64,000 bases of DNA from Blastopirellula marina (GTDB lineage: Bacteria; Planctomycetota; Planctomycetia; Pirellulales; Pirellulaceae). The translations under genes were made by a program, and so were the position numbers. The notes beneath the pieces are model-generated. The model was not told the origin of the DNA, ran no database searches, and was given only the letters and a program-made list of their open reading frames with translations. Shown one piece after another: positions 36,388-48,810 of the stretch (within the stretch, counting starts at the first letter, position 1; every line of letters begins with the position of its first letter). Location: positions 62,001-126,000 of the forward strand of contig NZ_PUHY01000005.1 in assembly GCF_002967765.1 (NCBI RefSeq). The letters are read 5' to 3'.

Positions 36388-37764
36388 CTACCCCCAACCT
36401 TCCAGCGCCCCAGTGCTATCTCCAAACTTCTCCACCTCGACTCCCATATGCCGCAGCAAGGATACGTACATGTTGCAGAGTGGGGTTTCTTTGGGGGCGG
36501 TGATGCGGCGGTTGGTTTTTAGGGTTCCGCCTCCTTTGCCGGCCAGAAGCAGCGGCAGGTCGCGTTCTTGGTGAGTGTTGCCGTCTTTGATGCTCGAGCC
36601 GTACATCACCAGGCTGTTGTCCAGCAGCGTGCGGTCTCCTTCGCTCAGGCTGCGCATCTTGTCGATCAGGTAGGCGTACTGCGAAAGGTGCCAGAGGACG
36701 ATCTTTTCATATTGCTGGCGTTCCTTTTCTTCGTTGCGATGGTGCGACAGGCCGTGGAACGAGCCGCGGACGCCGTCGAGGAAACCGAAGTTGCGGCCTG
36801 TTTGGGCGTTGCCCAGCATGAACGTGGAAATCCGCGTGGTGTCGGTCCAGAAGGCCAGCACCATGATGTCGAGCATCAAGCGAACATGTTCCTGGTGGTC
36901 GTCCGGGATGCCAGGGCCGGGGCGCGGCAGGTCGAAGCGGCCTTGGTTGATCCACCGCTTTTGCGGCTTGAGGGCCGTTTCGATTCGCTTTTCAACGCTC
37001 CGCACGGATTCGAAGTATTCGTCCAGCTTGGCCCGGTCGCTCTCCCCTACCTTGCCCCGCAACGCTTTAGCATCTTCCAGCACCAGGTCGAGCACGCTGG
37101 CATCGTCGCGGGCCAGCGAGTCGGCGACCGCCTTTTGATTCGGATTGAAGCCAGAGACAACCGGCCCGGCGGTAGTGGTGCGGAACAAGCGATCGAACGC
37201 CAGGCGTGGGACGATCTCTTTCGGGACCGGCGTGTGCGGATCGCGCCAAGCGATGTGCGAACCGTAAATCCGCGTGAAGCCTCCACCGACGTTATCGACG
37301 CCTGTGTAAGCCGCGTCGACGCCCAGTTCTAAGGATGGGAGGGGCGTACGATCGCCAATTTTGCTGGCTAATACCTGATCGACCGAGATGCCGCCGGTGT
37401 TGATGTCGCGGCCGGACGTTCGCTCGACGAAACCGCCAGAGAGCCAGGCCGGAACCTTTGGCCAGTGTCCGTTGCGGCCAACCGTTTGACGATGCCAGAG
37501 GTTCTCGAGCACTGTTAGCTCTTCCTTAACACCTGCCAGCGGTTTGAGCATGGGCGTCAGCTCGAAGCTGCCATCTTTGGTCTGGGGCGGGTTCCATTGA
37601 TCGGAACGGACGCCGTTGGGCACGAAGAGAAACGCTGCCCGCTTCGGAGGTTCGCTGAGCGTTTCCGATCCCCAGCTCGTGCGTCGCATCGATTCCAGCC
37701 AAGGCAAAGCCAACGCGGCCCCGGTCCCTTTGAGCAGTGTCCGTCGCGAAATAGGTTGAGGCAT
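36388..37764 (-). CDS. DUF1552 protein with Tat signal
   Basis: The 458-residue product begins with a twin-arginine signal (S-R-R-T-L-L-K-G, then A-A-L-A-L-P-W). The body matches DUF1552: F-L-F-V-P-N-G-V, a long central helical region, and S-F-H-G-L-S-H-H-R-N followed by S-L-V-M-Y-G-S-S-I-K-D-G-N-x-H, which gives a cluster of histidines that may bind metal. It is the second gene of the usual planctomycete pair with the DUF1587/1592-type cytochrome protein directly upstream. The pair is presumed to act in the periplasm in a redox or degradation process; the reaction is unknown. Confidence 0.93.
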   Translation of the reverse strand: MPQPISRRTLLKGTGAALALPWLESMRRTSWGSETLSEPPKRAAFLFVPNGVRSDQWNPPQTKDGSFELTPMLKPLAGVKEELTVLENLWHRQTVGRNGHWPKVPAWLSGGFVERTSGRDINTGGISVDQVLASKIGDRTPLPSLELGVDAAYTGVDNVGGGFTRIYGSHIAWRDPHTPVPKEIVPRLAFDRLFRTTTAGPVVSGFNPNQKAVADSLARDDASVLDLVLEDAKALRGKVGESDRAKLDEYFESVRSVEKRIETALKPQKRWINQGRFDLPRPGPGIPDDHQEHVRLMLDIMVLAFWTDTTRISTFMLGNAQTGRNFGFLDGVRGSFHGLSHHRNEEKERQQYEKIVLWHLSQYAYLIDKMRSLSEGDRTLLDNSLVMYGSSIKDGNTHQERDLPLLLAGKGGGTLKTNRRITAPKETPLCNMYVSLLRHMGVEVEKFGDSTGALEGWG

Positions 37765-37911
37765 GAGTTAAGCTCCAAGGTTGGATGGGAATTGGTGGGA
37801 TCGTATGGGGGAGGGTCGTCGGAATGGTGATGATCGGGGCTTCGTGCCGTCTTGTTTGGGCGGCATGTATTGACGGTCGCTCCTTGGGAGCTGATGAAAC
37901 GTTGGGAACGT

Positions 37912-37999
37912 GGCTGGAATAAGCACCAGCGCATTCCAGCTTGCGTTATGTTCGAGCATCCTATCAAAGCTGGAATGCGCGAAGACGCTTATTCCAGCC
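37912..37999. repeat. Long imperfect palindrome (GGCTGGAATAAGC type)
   Basis: Outer arms GGCTGGAATAAGC (37912-37924) and GCTTATTCCAGCC (37987-37999) enclose inner arms GCGCATTCCAGCTT (37929-37942) and AAGCTGGAATGCGC (37967-37980). A shorter relative lies at 46373-46434. It lies in the gap between the two genes of the DUF1592/DUF1552 pair and could attenuate read-through from the upstream gene. Confidence 0.8.
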
Positions 38000-38051
38000 T
38001 ACGCATCTTCTTTTCTACGAATCTTCTCTCTGCACTCGGTGACCTTTGTAG

Positions 38052-40337
38052 CTAATCCTTTTCCGAATGCGAAGCTGCGTGGGGTGTCGTTTGTTGGCGG
38101 TGGCGGAAGGGGGTGCTGAGGACGATCGATTCGATCAGGGTTTGAAAATGGTAGTCGTTGTTTTCAAGGTCGGTGACCAGCGATTCGATGGTGCAGCTAT
38201 CGGGATCTTCCAGGCTGCGACCCAACGCATAGCCTAAAACTTTTCGGCTTAAATGACGAGCGAATTCCTGCTTTCTTTCCAGCAGAATCACCTTCAGTTC
38301 GGCCGGGCCGGAGAAGACTTCACCGGAAGGAAGCGTGCCCGTGGCGTCGACTGGTTTACCGTTCTCGGCCTTATCGCGCCAACGTCCGAAGATATCGTAA
38401 TTGTCGAGCCCGAATCCGATCGGATCGATCAGGTCGTGACAGGCAGCACACGCGGCGTTATCGCGATGCTTTTCGAGTTGTTGGCGGAAGGTCATTTTGT
38501 TCTTCGCACTCACCTTCTTCGGCAAGGCGGGCACATTTGCCGGAGGGCTGGGAACGGGCGTGCCGAGGAGCGTTTCCAAAACCCACGCGCCCCGTAGCAC
38601 GGGGCTGGTCCGCTGCGGGTACGAAGTCACCATGTGCACGCCACCCAAACCGAACAGTCCGCCGCGCTGGCCATTGTTGACCTCGACCTTCTGCAGCTTC
38701 GAGCCCTTCACTTCCGCCAGGCCGTAATGCTTGGCCAGGCGGTTGTTGACGAAGCAGTAATCGGCGTCGAGGAATTCGAGGATGCTGCGGTTCTCGCGAA
38801 CCATAAAGGTGACAAGCTGAACGGCCTCGGCCCGGAAGTCGGCGGCCAATTCGCTGGAGTAGATCTCGCGGAACTCACCGTTGATCGGCGAAACGCTACC
38901 ACCCACTTCCTTCGTTCCCAACCACTGCCCGGTAAAGGTATCGAAGAACGCATCCGACTTTTCGTCTTGCAGCATCCGTGTGACTTCCGCTTGCAGCACC
39001 TGCGTTTCATGCAGCTTGCCTTGCTGGGCCAAGTCGAACAAACGTTGGTCAGGCATGCTCGACCACAGGAAGTACGAGAGCCGTGTGGCAAGTTCGTAAT
39101 CGGTGATTGGTGCGATATTTGTCGATGTCGGGGTGTTCTCGATTCGGAATAAAAAGTGAGGCGAAACGAGCACCCCTTTAAGTGCCAGCTTGACGCATTC
39201 TTCGTATGGATCGTGCCGTTGCGAGGCGCGATCGTAGAGGGTGAGAAATGGCGTCAACTCATCATCGGTCACCGGACGGCGGAACGCTTTTGTCGTGAAG
39301 TCGCGGATAAGCTTGGTGGCCGCGTCGCGATTTCGCTGGTATTTGCCATCCTTCGCCTGAAAGAGGCGATCGTGAAACTGCTGGGCCTGATCGGGCCGCT
39401 TGATACCGTTCTCTTTCACGCGAAGTCGACGGACGTCAATTGCTGGTTGATCTTTGGGATTGCGAATGGCGATCGCATGGAAGCCACGATTCAGACGCAC
39501 CGTGGTCGAGAACGACTGTTCCTTGTACTTCGGATCGAGCGAGAACCGATCGGCCGGTAGCCCGTCGAGTTTAAGGACCAGCTTCATCGCTTTGTCGGAC
39601 TTGCTCAACGTATCGACGGTCAGTTCGTAGTCGCCTGCGACATAGATAACCACGCCGGCCGTGATCTCGTGATTCGGTTCGACCGTGCGCCGATTGCTGT
39701 CGGCGGAAGTTCCCGCGGGTAGAAATTGGCTCCCCTGAAATTCTTCCTGTAAGCGAGGCGTGATGATCGCGGCATCGAGGATCGCTTGCGCCGCTTCGAC
39801 ATAACGTTCCATCAACATTGGCGGCAGAAAGAGCGTCTCGCCGTTGTTGTTAAAACCTTCACCGCCACCACCATCGGTCGGAAAGGTTTCGTCGAAGCCA
39901 AGCTGCGGTCCCACGAGGTCGCGGATGGTGTTTTCGTACTCCAAGCGATTCAATCGGCGCGTGGTCACATTGCCGGCATACGGCCCCAGTTGGCAAGCGG
40001 TTGCACGCAGATGATCGTCGATCCACTGCGCCACTTGCAGGCGTTGTTTCTCGTTCGGCTGCGATTCATCCGGCGGAGGCATCGTGCGGTTGCGAAGCTG
40101 CGCCGAAACGCTGGCCCACATCCCACGATGCTGCTGCAGATCAGCCGTCGACTCGGCCTTCAAAAAGTCGACATGATTGTCGGGATCTTCCGGATCGTGA
40201 CAATCAGCGCAGAACTGAGCAACGATCGGACGAATCTGCTTCTCGAAGTGATCAGGTGCTTCTGGCTCGATCGCCACGGCAGCCGAGCTGAACGCGAGCG
40301 AGATGAGCAGCGAAGCCGTTTGGGATTTGAGGGACAT
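38052..40337 (-). CDS. Planctomycete cytochrome-C protein (DUF1587/1592/1588/1585)
   Basis: The 761-residue protein has a signal peptide (A-A-V-A-I-E), then a haem motif F-C-A-D-C-H near residue 45. R-R-L-N-R-L-E-Y-E-N-T-I-R-D-L begins DUF1587, a beta-sandwich insert follows (about residues 215-310), then helical DUF1595/1592 (F-R-R-P-V-T-D-D-E-L), DUF1588 (G-G-L-F-G-L-G-G-V-H) with a C-A-A-C-H second haem-like motif, and C-terminal DUF1585 (L-S-R-K-V-L-G-Y-A-L-G-R). All domains of the family are in place. It lies upstream of the DUF1552 gene on the same strand and should be co-expressed. Confidence 0.94.
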   Translation of the reverse strand: MSLKSQTASLLISLAFSSAAVAIEPEAPDHFEKQIRPIVAQFCADCHDPEDPDNHVDFLKAESTADLQQHRGMWASVSAQLRNRTMPPPDESQPNEKQRLQVAQWIDDHLRATACQLGPYAGNVTTRRLNRLEYENTIRDLVGPQLGFDETFPTDGGGGEGFNNNGETLFLPPMLMERYVEAAQAILDAAIITPRLQEEFQGSQFLPAGTSADSNRRTVEPNHEITAGVVIYVAGDYELTVDTLSKSDKAMKLVLKLDGLPADRFSLDPKYKEQSFSTTVRLNRGFHAIAIRNPKDQPAIDVRRLRVKENGIKRPDQAQQFHDRLFQAKDGKYQRNRDAATKLIRDFTTKAFRRPVTDDELTPFLTLYDRASQRHDPYEECVKLALKGVLVSPHFLFRIENTPTSTNIAPITDYELATRLSYFLWSSMPDQRLFDLAQQGKLHETQVLQAEVTRMLQDEKSDAFFDTFTGQWLGTKEVGGSVSPINGEFREIYSSELAADFRAEAVQLVTFMVRENRSILEFLDADYCFVNNRLAKHYGLAEVKGSKLQKVEVNNGQRGGLFGLGGVHMVTSYPQRTSPVLRGAWVLETLLGTPVPSPPANVPALPKKVSAKNKMTFRQQLEKHRDNAACAACHDLIDPIGFGLDNYDIFGRWRDKAENGKPVDATGTLPSGEVFSGPAELKVILLERKQEFARHLSRKVLGYALGRSLEDPDSCTIESLVTDLENNDYHFQTLIESIVLSTPFRHRQQTTPHAASHSEKD

Positions 40338-40412
40338 AGTCAGGCGTGAGGGTGCGAGGAGCGATTAGGGTGGGCGAGACACGAGGTTGAGAGGACTCGA
40401 ATTGATAGGGCA

Positions 40413-41171
40413 TCAATCCATGTCCATCGTCGCGCGAAACTGGCGGCATGCTTGGCACTCGAAGACGTACAGACAGATATGTTCGTTGTAAACGGCATCG
40501 ATCATCGATTCATACTGGTCTTCGGCGACGTACGAAAACTGTGACTGACACATCAATTTTTGAAACTGCGGCCACGCCGTTTCTTGGGAGAGGCGGCGCT
40601 GAGCGAACGACTGCCACGTACCGACGTAGGTCATGGGGGCTTGGCAACAGAAAAGCCAGGTATCCCCCTGCCACGTTGGAAAGCTGGGCGTTCGCAGCAA
40701 TTCGAAGAGTTGCTCAGGCGGCATCTTTACCGCGACCCAATCATCTTCAGGATCTACAACGATTGTTTCGTATCGATCGGTTTCGAGACCAGGCACACCG
40801 TGCGTACGTCCTTCGATCGCGTGTTCCCAACTGATGGCGCCGTACTCGGTATCTTTGGTCAACGCGGCTTTGCCTTCGCGAAGGCAGGCGTAGCAGACTG
40901 CCATCCGCTTTCGCTTTCCTTGTTCAGGAAATGGAACCGTCGTTTCGCATAGTCGACACGATCCATCTGCCTGATCACGAGCACGCAGGCCGTTGTCAGC
41001 TTGGCACGAAGGACAGGCAACGACCAGACAGTCGCCGACTCCAAGTTCAAAGCCTGGTTGGTCAGGCGTGTGGCAGACGCAACAGCGAGTCTCGGCCAGA
41101 TAACCGCTCGCCTCTTCGATTGGGGCATCGAAAAGCGGAAAGGGCATTCCCAGTTCTGCAAACGTCGTCAT
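40413..41171 (-). CDS. CbrC (UPF0167)-like zinc-binding protein
   Basis: The 252-residue soluble protein has many paired cysteines: C-C-V-C near residue 30, C-P-S-C near 53, C-R-L-C near 72 and C-Y-A-C near 93, which suggests zinc ribbons. The C-terminal half reads R-T-P-S-F-P-T-W-Q-G-D-T-W-L-F-C-C and M-T-Y-V-G, resembling the R-T-P-G-Y-x-x-W-Q-x-x-x-W-x-x-H-C part of CbrC/UPF0167, whose E. coli member was linked to colicin tolerance through the CreBC regulon. The extra cysteine pairs make it longer than that protein. Single gene. The family call is moderate. Confidence 0.65.
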   Translation of the reverse strand: MTTFAELGMPFPLFDAPIEEASGYLAETRCCVCHTPDQPGFELGVGDCLVVACPSCQADNGLRARDQADGSCRLCETTVPFPEQGKRKRMAVCYACLREGKAALTKDTEYGAISWEHAIEGRTHGVPGLETDRYETIVVDPEDDWVAVKMPPEQLFELLRTPSFPTWQGDTWLFCCQAPMTYVGTWQSFAQRRLSQETAWPQFQKLMCQSQFSYVAEDQYESMIDAVYNEHICLYVFECQACRQFRATMDMD

Positions 41172-41336
41172 CGTTCACCGGAAAGAAAGGAGAGGACGGG
41201 CGTCCCCATGTGAAGGGGGAACGACTGGGCAGGATCGCTGCCTGGAGGGGATTGTCGGCGGGTTCTCACTTCATCATAACGGGCAGGCGGAAACGTTAGT
41301 AGCGCGAAATGGGGGCCTCTAGCTAGCGAGGCCTGG

Positions 41337-41352
41337 GCACAAGATATTGTGT
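41337..41352 (+). promoter_or_regulatory. NrdR-box-like palindrome 1
   Basis: GCACAAGATATTGTGT fits the NrdR consensus CAC-W-ATATAT-W-GTG with one mismatch in the 14-base core. It is far upstream (about 740 bases) of the chosen nrdA start. Confidence 0.6.
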
Positions 41353-41431
41353 TGGTCTGGTGAAGCGAGTGGTGGTGGTTGGATGAAATCTCCAAAATTT
41401 TTCGCGGGCGACTCGCTCAGGTGTCGTCGAG

Positions 41432-41447
41432 GCACAAGATCTAGTGC
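41432..41447 (+). promoter_or_regulatory. NrdR-box-like palindrome 2
   Basis: GCACAAGATCTAGTGC is a near-perfect palindrome with the CAC/GTG flanks of NrdR boxes, 95 bases downstream of box 1. Confidence 0.55.
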
Positions 41448-41651
41448 TATCGCGCGGCCGGTTCTGCTAAGTGTCGTAATTTCAGGGACTTGTGGTGGTG
41501 ATTCGAGCCATTGTATTGTGCCTGCGAACTAGGTCTTGGGCATGCATTGCTAGCAAAGCGAGTGTGGAAAGAGTTGTCGGATCTTGACATTACTTGTTGG
41601 CTAACAATGGTTTACGACATGTGAAGATAATGTGGTTGACGTGATCTGCTA

Positions 41652-41667
41652 CCACGATATATTGGGC
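41652..41667 (+). promoter_or_regulatory. NrdR-box-like palindrome 3 (weaker)
   Basis: CCACGATATATTGGGC contains an exact ATATAT centre but has a changed right flank (GGG for GTG). Confidence 0.4.
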
Positions 41668-41727
41668 TCCCGTCGTCAAGAATGACTCAATTCGCCCCCA
41701 ACATCTGGCGATATAACATTTTTGACG

Positions 41728-41743
41728 GCCCAGGATATTGTGC
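41728..41743 (+). promoter_or_regulatory. NrdR-box-like palindrome 4, proximal tandem pair
   Basis: GCCCAGGATATTGTGC. It starts exactly 31 bases before the next box, which is the usual three-turn spacing of tandem NrdR boxes in characterised promoters, and immediately follows a TTGACG that could be a -35 element. Confidence 0.65.
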
Positions 41744-41758
41744 CTTGGGGATCCAGTG

Positions 41759-41774
41759 ATACAATATCTTGTAG
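41759..41774 (+). promoter_or_regulatory. NrdR-box-like palindrome 5, proximal tandem pair
   Basis: ATACAATATCTTGTAG, 31 bases after box 4. It contains TACAAT, a possible -10, so repressor binding here would cover the promoter. The transcript would have a leader of roughly 300 bases before nrdA. Confidence 0.65.
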
Positions 41775-42081
41775 TGGTGCCCTCAAGGCAGTTCGGCTGA
41801 AAACAGTCAAACTGGGTGGGTGACAAAGCCTCTCTTTGCGAGAGGATCGGAAGTTAGGAGTCTCAAGATCTCGCCTGATCATTGTGTCATGGACGACCAC
41901 GCATGCCCTTCGGGATTGCTTGCGCTTGATGCTGCCAAAATTCGAAACGTTGTCATCCACAAGGTGTGGTTCATACAAGGTTTGTTTCCCAACGGAACGT
42001 AAGGCGACGGCAATGGAATCGAAAAGGAACACAGCCGGCATGAAACCGGCTGGCAATGAGCAACCTGTAGGAGACGATGTC

Positions 42082-44937
<2,856 letters not shown>

Positions 44938-45083
44938 ACGTTGGTTAAGCCGTATCGGTTAACCTGGCCCGATCATGCACGGTTAGGCCCTGATGATGAA
45001 CGCGTCGGCCGTCGAGACCCAATCGGCCGGCGCGATTGCATGACGCAATTTTCCTGAACCACTTTTCCTCTCGGAGAAACACG

Positions 45084-46145
<1,062 letters not shown>

Positions 46146-46191
46146 CTGGCAGCTTTGTTAGAGCCAAGGATTGTGTCTTGTGAAGGACCAC

Positions 46192-46231
46192 AAAGGCCGC
46201 CCACCCTGCAAAGGATGGGCGGCCTTTTTTT
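46192..46231 (+). terminator. Rho-independent terminator of nrdAB
   Basis: GGCCGCCCA (46195-46203) and TGGGCGGCC (46216-46224) form a perfect 9-bp stem with a 12-base loop, extended by flanking A-T pairs and followed by seven T residues, 46 bases after the nrdB stop. Confidence 0.93.
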
Positions 46232-46372
46232 GTGCGGTGGAAGGCAGAGTTAGCCTGAGATTGATAAGTAATGTATGCTGGGTCGCGACCCCGCGAAGAC
46301 AAACCGGCGCCCGACATAAACTCTGCATTGTTGATCGAATCATACAAGGAGAAACACTCCGCGGAATGATGA

Positions 46373-46434
46373 TCCGCCAACCGCAGGCGGAAATCGCTGG
46401 AATGCGCTTCGCTTACTCCAGCCTACTCCTCTGA
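46373..46434 (+). repeat. Interspersed repeat combining two elements of the window
   Basis: The left part (GCCAACCGCAGGCGGA, then AATCGCTGG) matches the repeat at 34449 in opposite orientation. The right part (CTGGAATGCGC, then a GCTTACTCCAGCCTAC end) matches the right arm of the palindrome at 37912. It lies between the nrd terminator and the next gene, in a gap with no gene. Confidence 0.7.
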
Positions 46435-46503
46435 GGTTTCGGCAGAATTGAGAACCGACATTCGCCGTCTGGTTCGCAATGCACTCAACAATATCGAATT
46501 GAG

Positions 46504-46899
46504 ATGTCCATGACTTCCAGTCCGAAAACAATCAACGTATTCGTAGGTGAATGCAATGGAAAAGACTACGTTTTTGCCCTAACTGAAGAATCTGCCAAGG
46601 CATTGGTTGAAAGTCATTTCGCATTTGGCAATCCAACAGAGAGCGAATACGCTGTTAGCAACGTGTGGGCGGAAACCAAGTCAGACGTGGGTTGGCGAAT
46701 TCGCAAAGATGAGGTGGAGGCGTATTTCATTACTGTTGAGTTGTCGATAGCAGACGGAGAAGGCCACCTTAATTGGATATGCCAATTCTGTGAGACTGCT
46801 TACAGCGATGATTGGTCGAAACAGGATTCTATGCCGATTCTCTTGCGATGCGGTTGCACAGGCAAATCGAGATACTTGATCGGTGACGTGTCGAAGTAG
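46504..46899 (+). CDS. Small protein with C-terminal cysteine motif, unknown
   Basis: The 131-residue soluble product has an N-terminal part of alternating strands (I-N-V-F-V-G-E-C-N-G-K-D-Y-V-F-A-L) and a C-terminal C-Q-F-C ... C-G-C cluster that could form a zinc ribbon. No family recognised. Base composition is AT-richer than nrdAB upstream. The start ATG at 46504 or the one at 46510 are both possible. Confidence 0.55.
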   Translation: MSMTSSPKTINVFVGECNGKDYVFALTEESAKALVESHFAFGNPTESEYAVSNVWAETKSDVGWRIRKDEVEAYFITVELSIADGEGHLNWICQFCETAYSDDWSKQDSMPILLRCGCTGKSRYLIGDVSK

Positions 46900-47234
46900 T
46901 AAACAATCGGTCACTGACTATTCGGCTTCTGCATCACGATCTTCGCAGGCTTCCACGGTATGAACACGGGCACGCCTGATGGAGGCGGCTTGGGCTTTCT
47001 GCTCAAGCTCTTGTTGACCGCTGAATACCGTGTCAACGGATTGATCATCGACAGTCCGATGACGACGTTCTTGTCATCGAGCCACAAGCCTTCGCATTGC
47101 TGCTGCTCTCGCTCTACAAGCCTACTCCTCTGGAACGGATGGGCAGCCTTTTTTATGTATTTGGTCGTAAACAGATTTCTCGTAAGACAGGCACGCTAGA
47201 AACAAATGTAAGATGCTATCAAACCAGTACCTAC
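46900..47234 (+). other. Gap with a probable gene fragment
   Basis: From about 46917 a plus-strand frame with very high third-position GC reads L-F-G-F-C-I-T-I-F-A-G-F-H-G-M-N-T-G, then G-G-G-L-G-F-L-L-K-L-L-L and N-G-L-I-I-D-S-P-M, and then runs into repeat-like sequence near 47100 that resembles the nrd terminator region. It has no proper start or C-terminus, so I read it as a remnant of a membrane-protein gene rather than a gene. Confidence 0.35.
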
Positions 47235-47621
47235 TTAGTTAGAGCATCGATCAATGCCAAAGAATTCTTGGATCGTCTCACTTAGCTTTTCTACAGGAAT
47301 GTCGTCTTCATAAAACGATTCTCTGTTCTCCGTGTCAAATCTCACGTACACAGTTTCGTCTTCACAATGCCCCATCTGCCCATCAAATTCTGAGGCGTTG
47401 ACCATGGCAAACCAGTCCAGGCTATCTAAGACAACCAGTTCTGTAGTAGCGGATGGGAAAGTTGACTTTATTTGAAGAGCTGCTTTTCGGACAACGTGCA
47501 AGGCAGCATCTGGAGCATCCCCAACCTCTCTGTAGTTTTCCCGCCAATTCGGATCCCCCAGCCCTAGCATTACAGGATGATCATCAAGCGTATGCCAAGT
47601 CGAAGGATCAAAAACATTCAT
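47235..47621 (-). CDS. Small acidic protein, unknown
   Basis: I choose the ATG at 47621 over a TTG five codons earlier. The 128-residue product is acidic and soluble with no signal peptide: M-N-V-F-D-P-S-T-W, D-D-H-P-V-M-L-G-L-G-D and L-D-S-L-D-W-F-A-M-V-N are its clearest segments, and Y-V-R-F-D-T-E-N-R looks like a beta strand pair. It resembles small immunity- or SMI1-like proteins in general style only; no family assigned. Confidence 0.5.
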   Translation of the reverse strand: MNVFDPSTWHTLDDHPVMLGLGDPNWRENYREVGDAPDAALHVVRKAALQIKSTFPSATTELVVLDSLDWFAMVNASEFDGQMGHCEDETVYVRFDTENRESFYEDDIPVEKLSETIQEFFGIDRCSN

Positions 47622-47739
47622 CCGATAAATCCCCAATGTGATTCCTGTTGTTGAAGATCGCCGTTGTCTCGTTGTATTTTATGCCGATGGAATTCGTCGG
47701 AAATACGGTGGATTACGAGGGTGCTTTCCAATTAACCTA

Positions 47740-48303
47740 TCACCATCCTTTCGTCGGGGCGAATGTCCTAAAGAATTGCTGTGTTGAGTATCCACGGTTG
47801 CCTGTCGGTGTGTCGGAAGCATTTATTGCGACGGACGATACCAGCGAATCGATCTTGATGCCTGCCTGTTTGGCTTGATGGTAGAGATTGGTCATGATTG
47901 ACTGCGCTGCGGGGTCGTCTCCGAAATCCGCGATTGCCAACATGAGAAGCAGCGTATTGGTGAGTTGTTCGTCGTTCTGCGTATTGACCCGCCACGATTG
48001 CTCGTCGATTAATGTGCCGAGATACAACCGCACGTTGGGATACTGAAGGATCGTCTCCCGAATTGCCTTCTGACGATCGGAACTACCGCGGCCGTAGTCG
48101 TCAGCGATCTTGAACATCGCACTTCGATAGCGTGACCAGACTTGTCCGAACGTCGTGGCAGCCCTTAACTCAAGAAACGACGCGTACTCTGCGGGACTCA
48201 TTTCAGCAATTCGGCAGAAACCTTCGTCGAAGTCATCGCAATCATCTTCTTGACCTTGTAGCAGATGTTCGAGATTCGATAGATGCTGGAATTCACTTTC
48301 CAT
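47740..48303 (-). CDS. Helical soluble protein, unknown
   Basis: I choose the ATG at 48303 (M-E-S-E-F-Q-H-L) over a TTG at 48318. The 187-residue product is mostly helical, starting with an acidic stretch (D-D-C-D-D-F-D-E-G-F) and followed by F-L-E-L-R-A-A-T-T-F-G-Q-V-W and L-L-L-M-L-A-I-A-D-F-G-D-D-P. No family recognised. It lies in a run of small minus-strand genes of unknown role. Confidence 0.58.
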   Translation of the reverse strand: MESEFQHLSNLEHLLQGQEDDCDDFDEGFCRIAEMSPAEYASFLELRAATTFGQVWSRYRSAMFKIADDYGRGSSDRQKAIRETILQYPNVRLYLGTLIDEQSWRVNTQNDEQLTNTLLLMLAIADFGDDPAAQSIMTNLYHQAKQAGIKIDSLVSSVAINASDTPTGNRGYSTQQFFRTFAPTKGW

Positions 48304-48366
48304 TTTGAGACATCCCAACTTATTCGCCGATGTTATCCAGTTTCGTTAATCGTGTAGGTCTTTTCC

Positions 48367-48621
48367 TTAAACCAATCCCATTGCCTCAGGCAGCGACCGA
48401 AGGAATTCGCTTCGTTCGGCTTTCGTACGCTCGATGGCGGAAGCGTACTCTTCACACGCCTGACAAAACGCGTGCACGGCCAGATCGCCGCCGCTTCGCA
48501 ATGTGGCCGCGACCTGTTCCATTTGCGATACCGCAACGTCGGGGTCAAGCAGTTCATCGCCGGTGAATTCCAGGAAGCAAAGCAGATCGATCAGGGCTCG
48601 CGTGATAGCTTGGTTGTTCAT
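48367..48621 (-). CDS. Small helical protein, unknown
   Basis: The ATG at 48621 (M-N-N-Q-A-I-T) is preferred over one three codons upstream. The 84-residue product is helical (L-I-D-L-L-C-F-L-E-F-T, V-S-Q-M-E-Q-V-A-A-T-L) with two cysteines in F-C-Q-A-C. No family recognised. It lies upstream of the previous gene on the same strand. Confidence 0.5.
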   Translation of the reverse strand: MNNQAITRALIDLLCFLEFTGDELLDPDVAVSQMEQVAATLRSGGDLAVHAFCQACEEYASAIERTKAERSEFLRSLPEAMGLV

Positions 48622-48810
48622 GTTTCTCATACAGCCGAGAAGATCGGCAATTCTCTCAGACGTTTCAGGATGCTTGGTCGCGTAGGAACGGGCTTTGATC
48701 GGAAATGGTCGAGCAACAGGCGATGTTTTTTATACCAGCCAGCGAAGCAGCACTCACCTCTCGTTGAAAATCGGCTAGGATAGAGGGTGCAGTACACCGA
48801 GATATCACGC

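Noticed and set aside
41172-42081. A cobalamin or other riboswitch upstream of nrdA.
   Set aside because: The enzyme is class I, not B12-dependent, and no B12-box-like or other riboswitch core was seen; the repeated palindromes fit NrdR boxes better.
41836-42081. N-terminal extension of nrdA to the first open codon.
   Set aside because: The extra codons lack the conserved character of the protein, and the ATG at 42082 has the best ribosome-binding site; 42013 remains an alternative.
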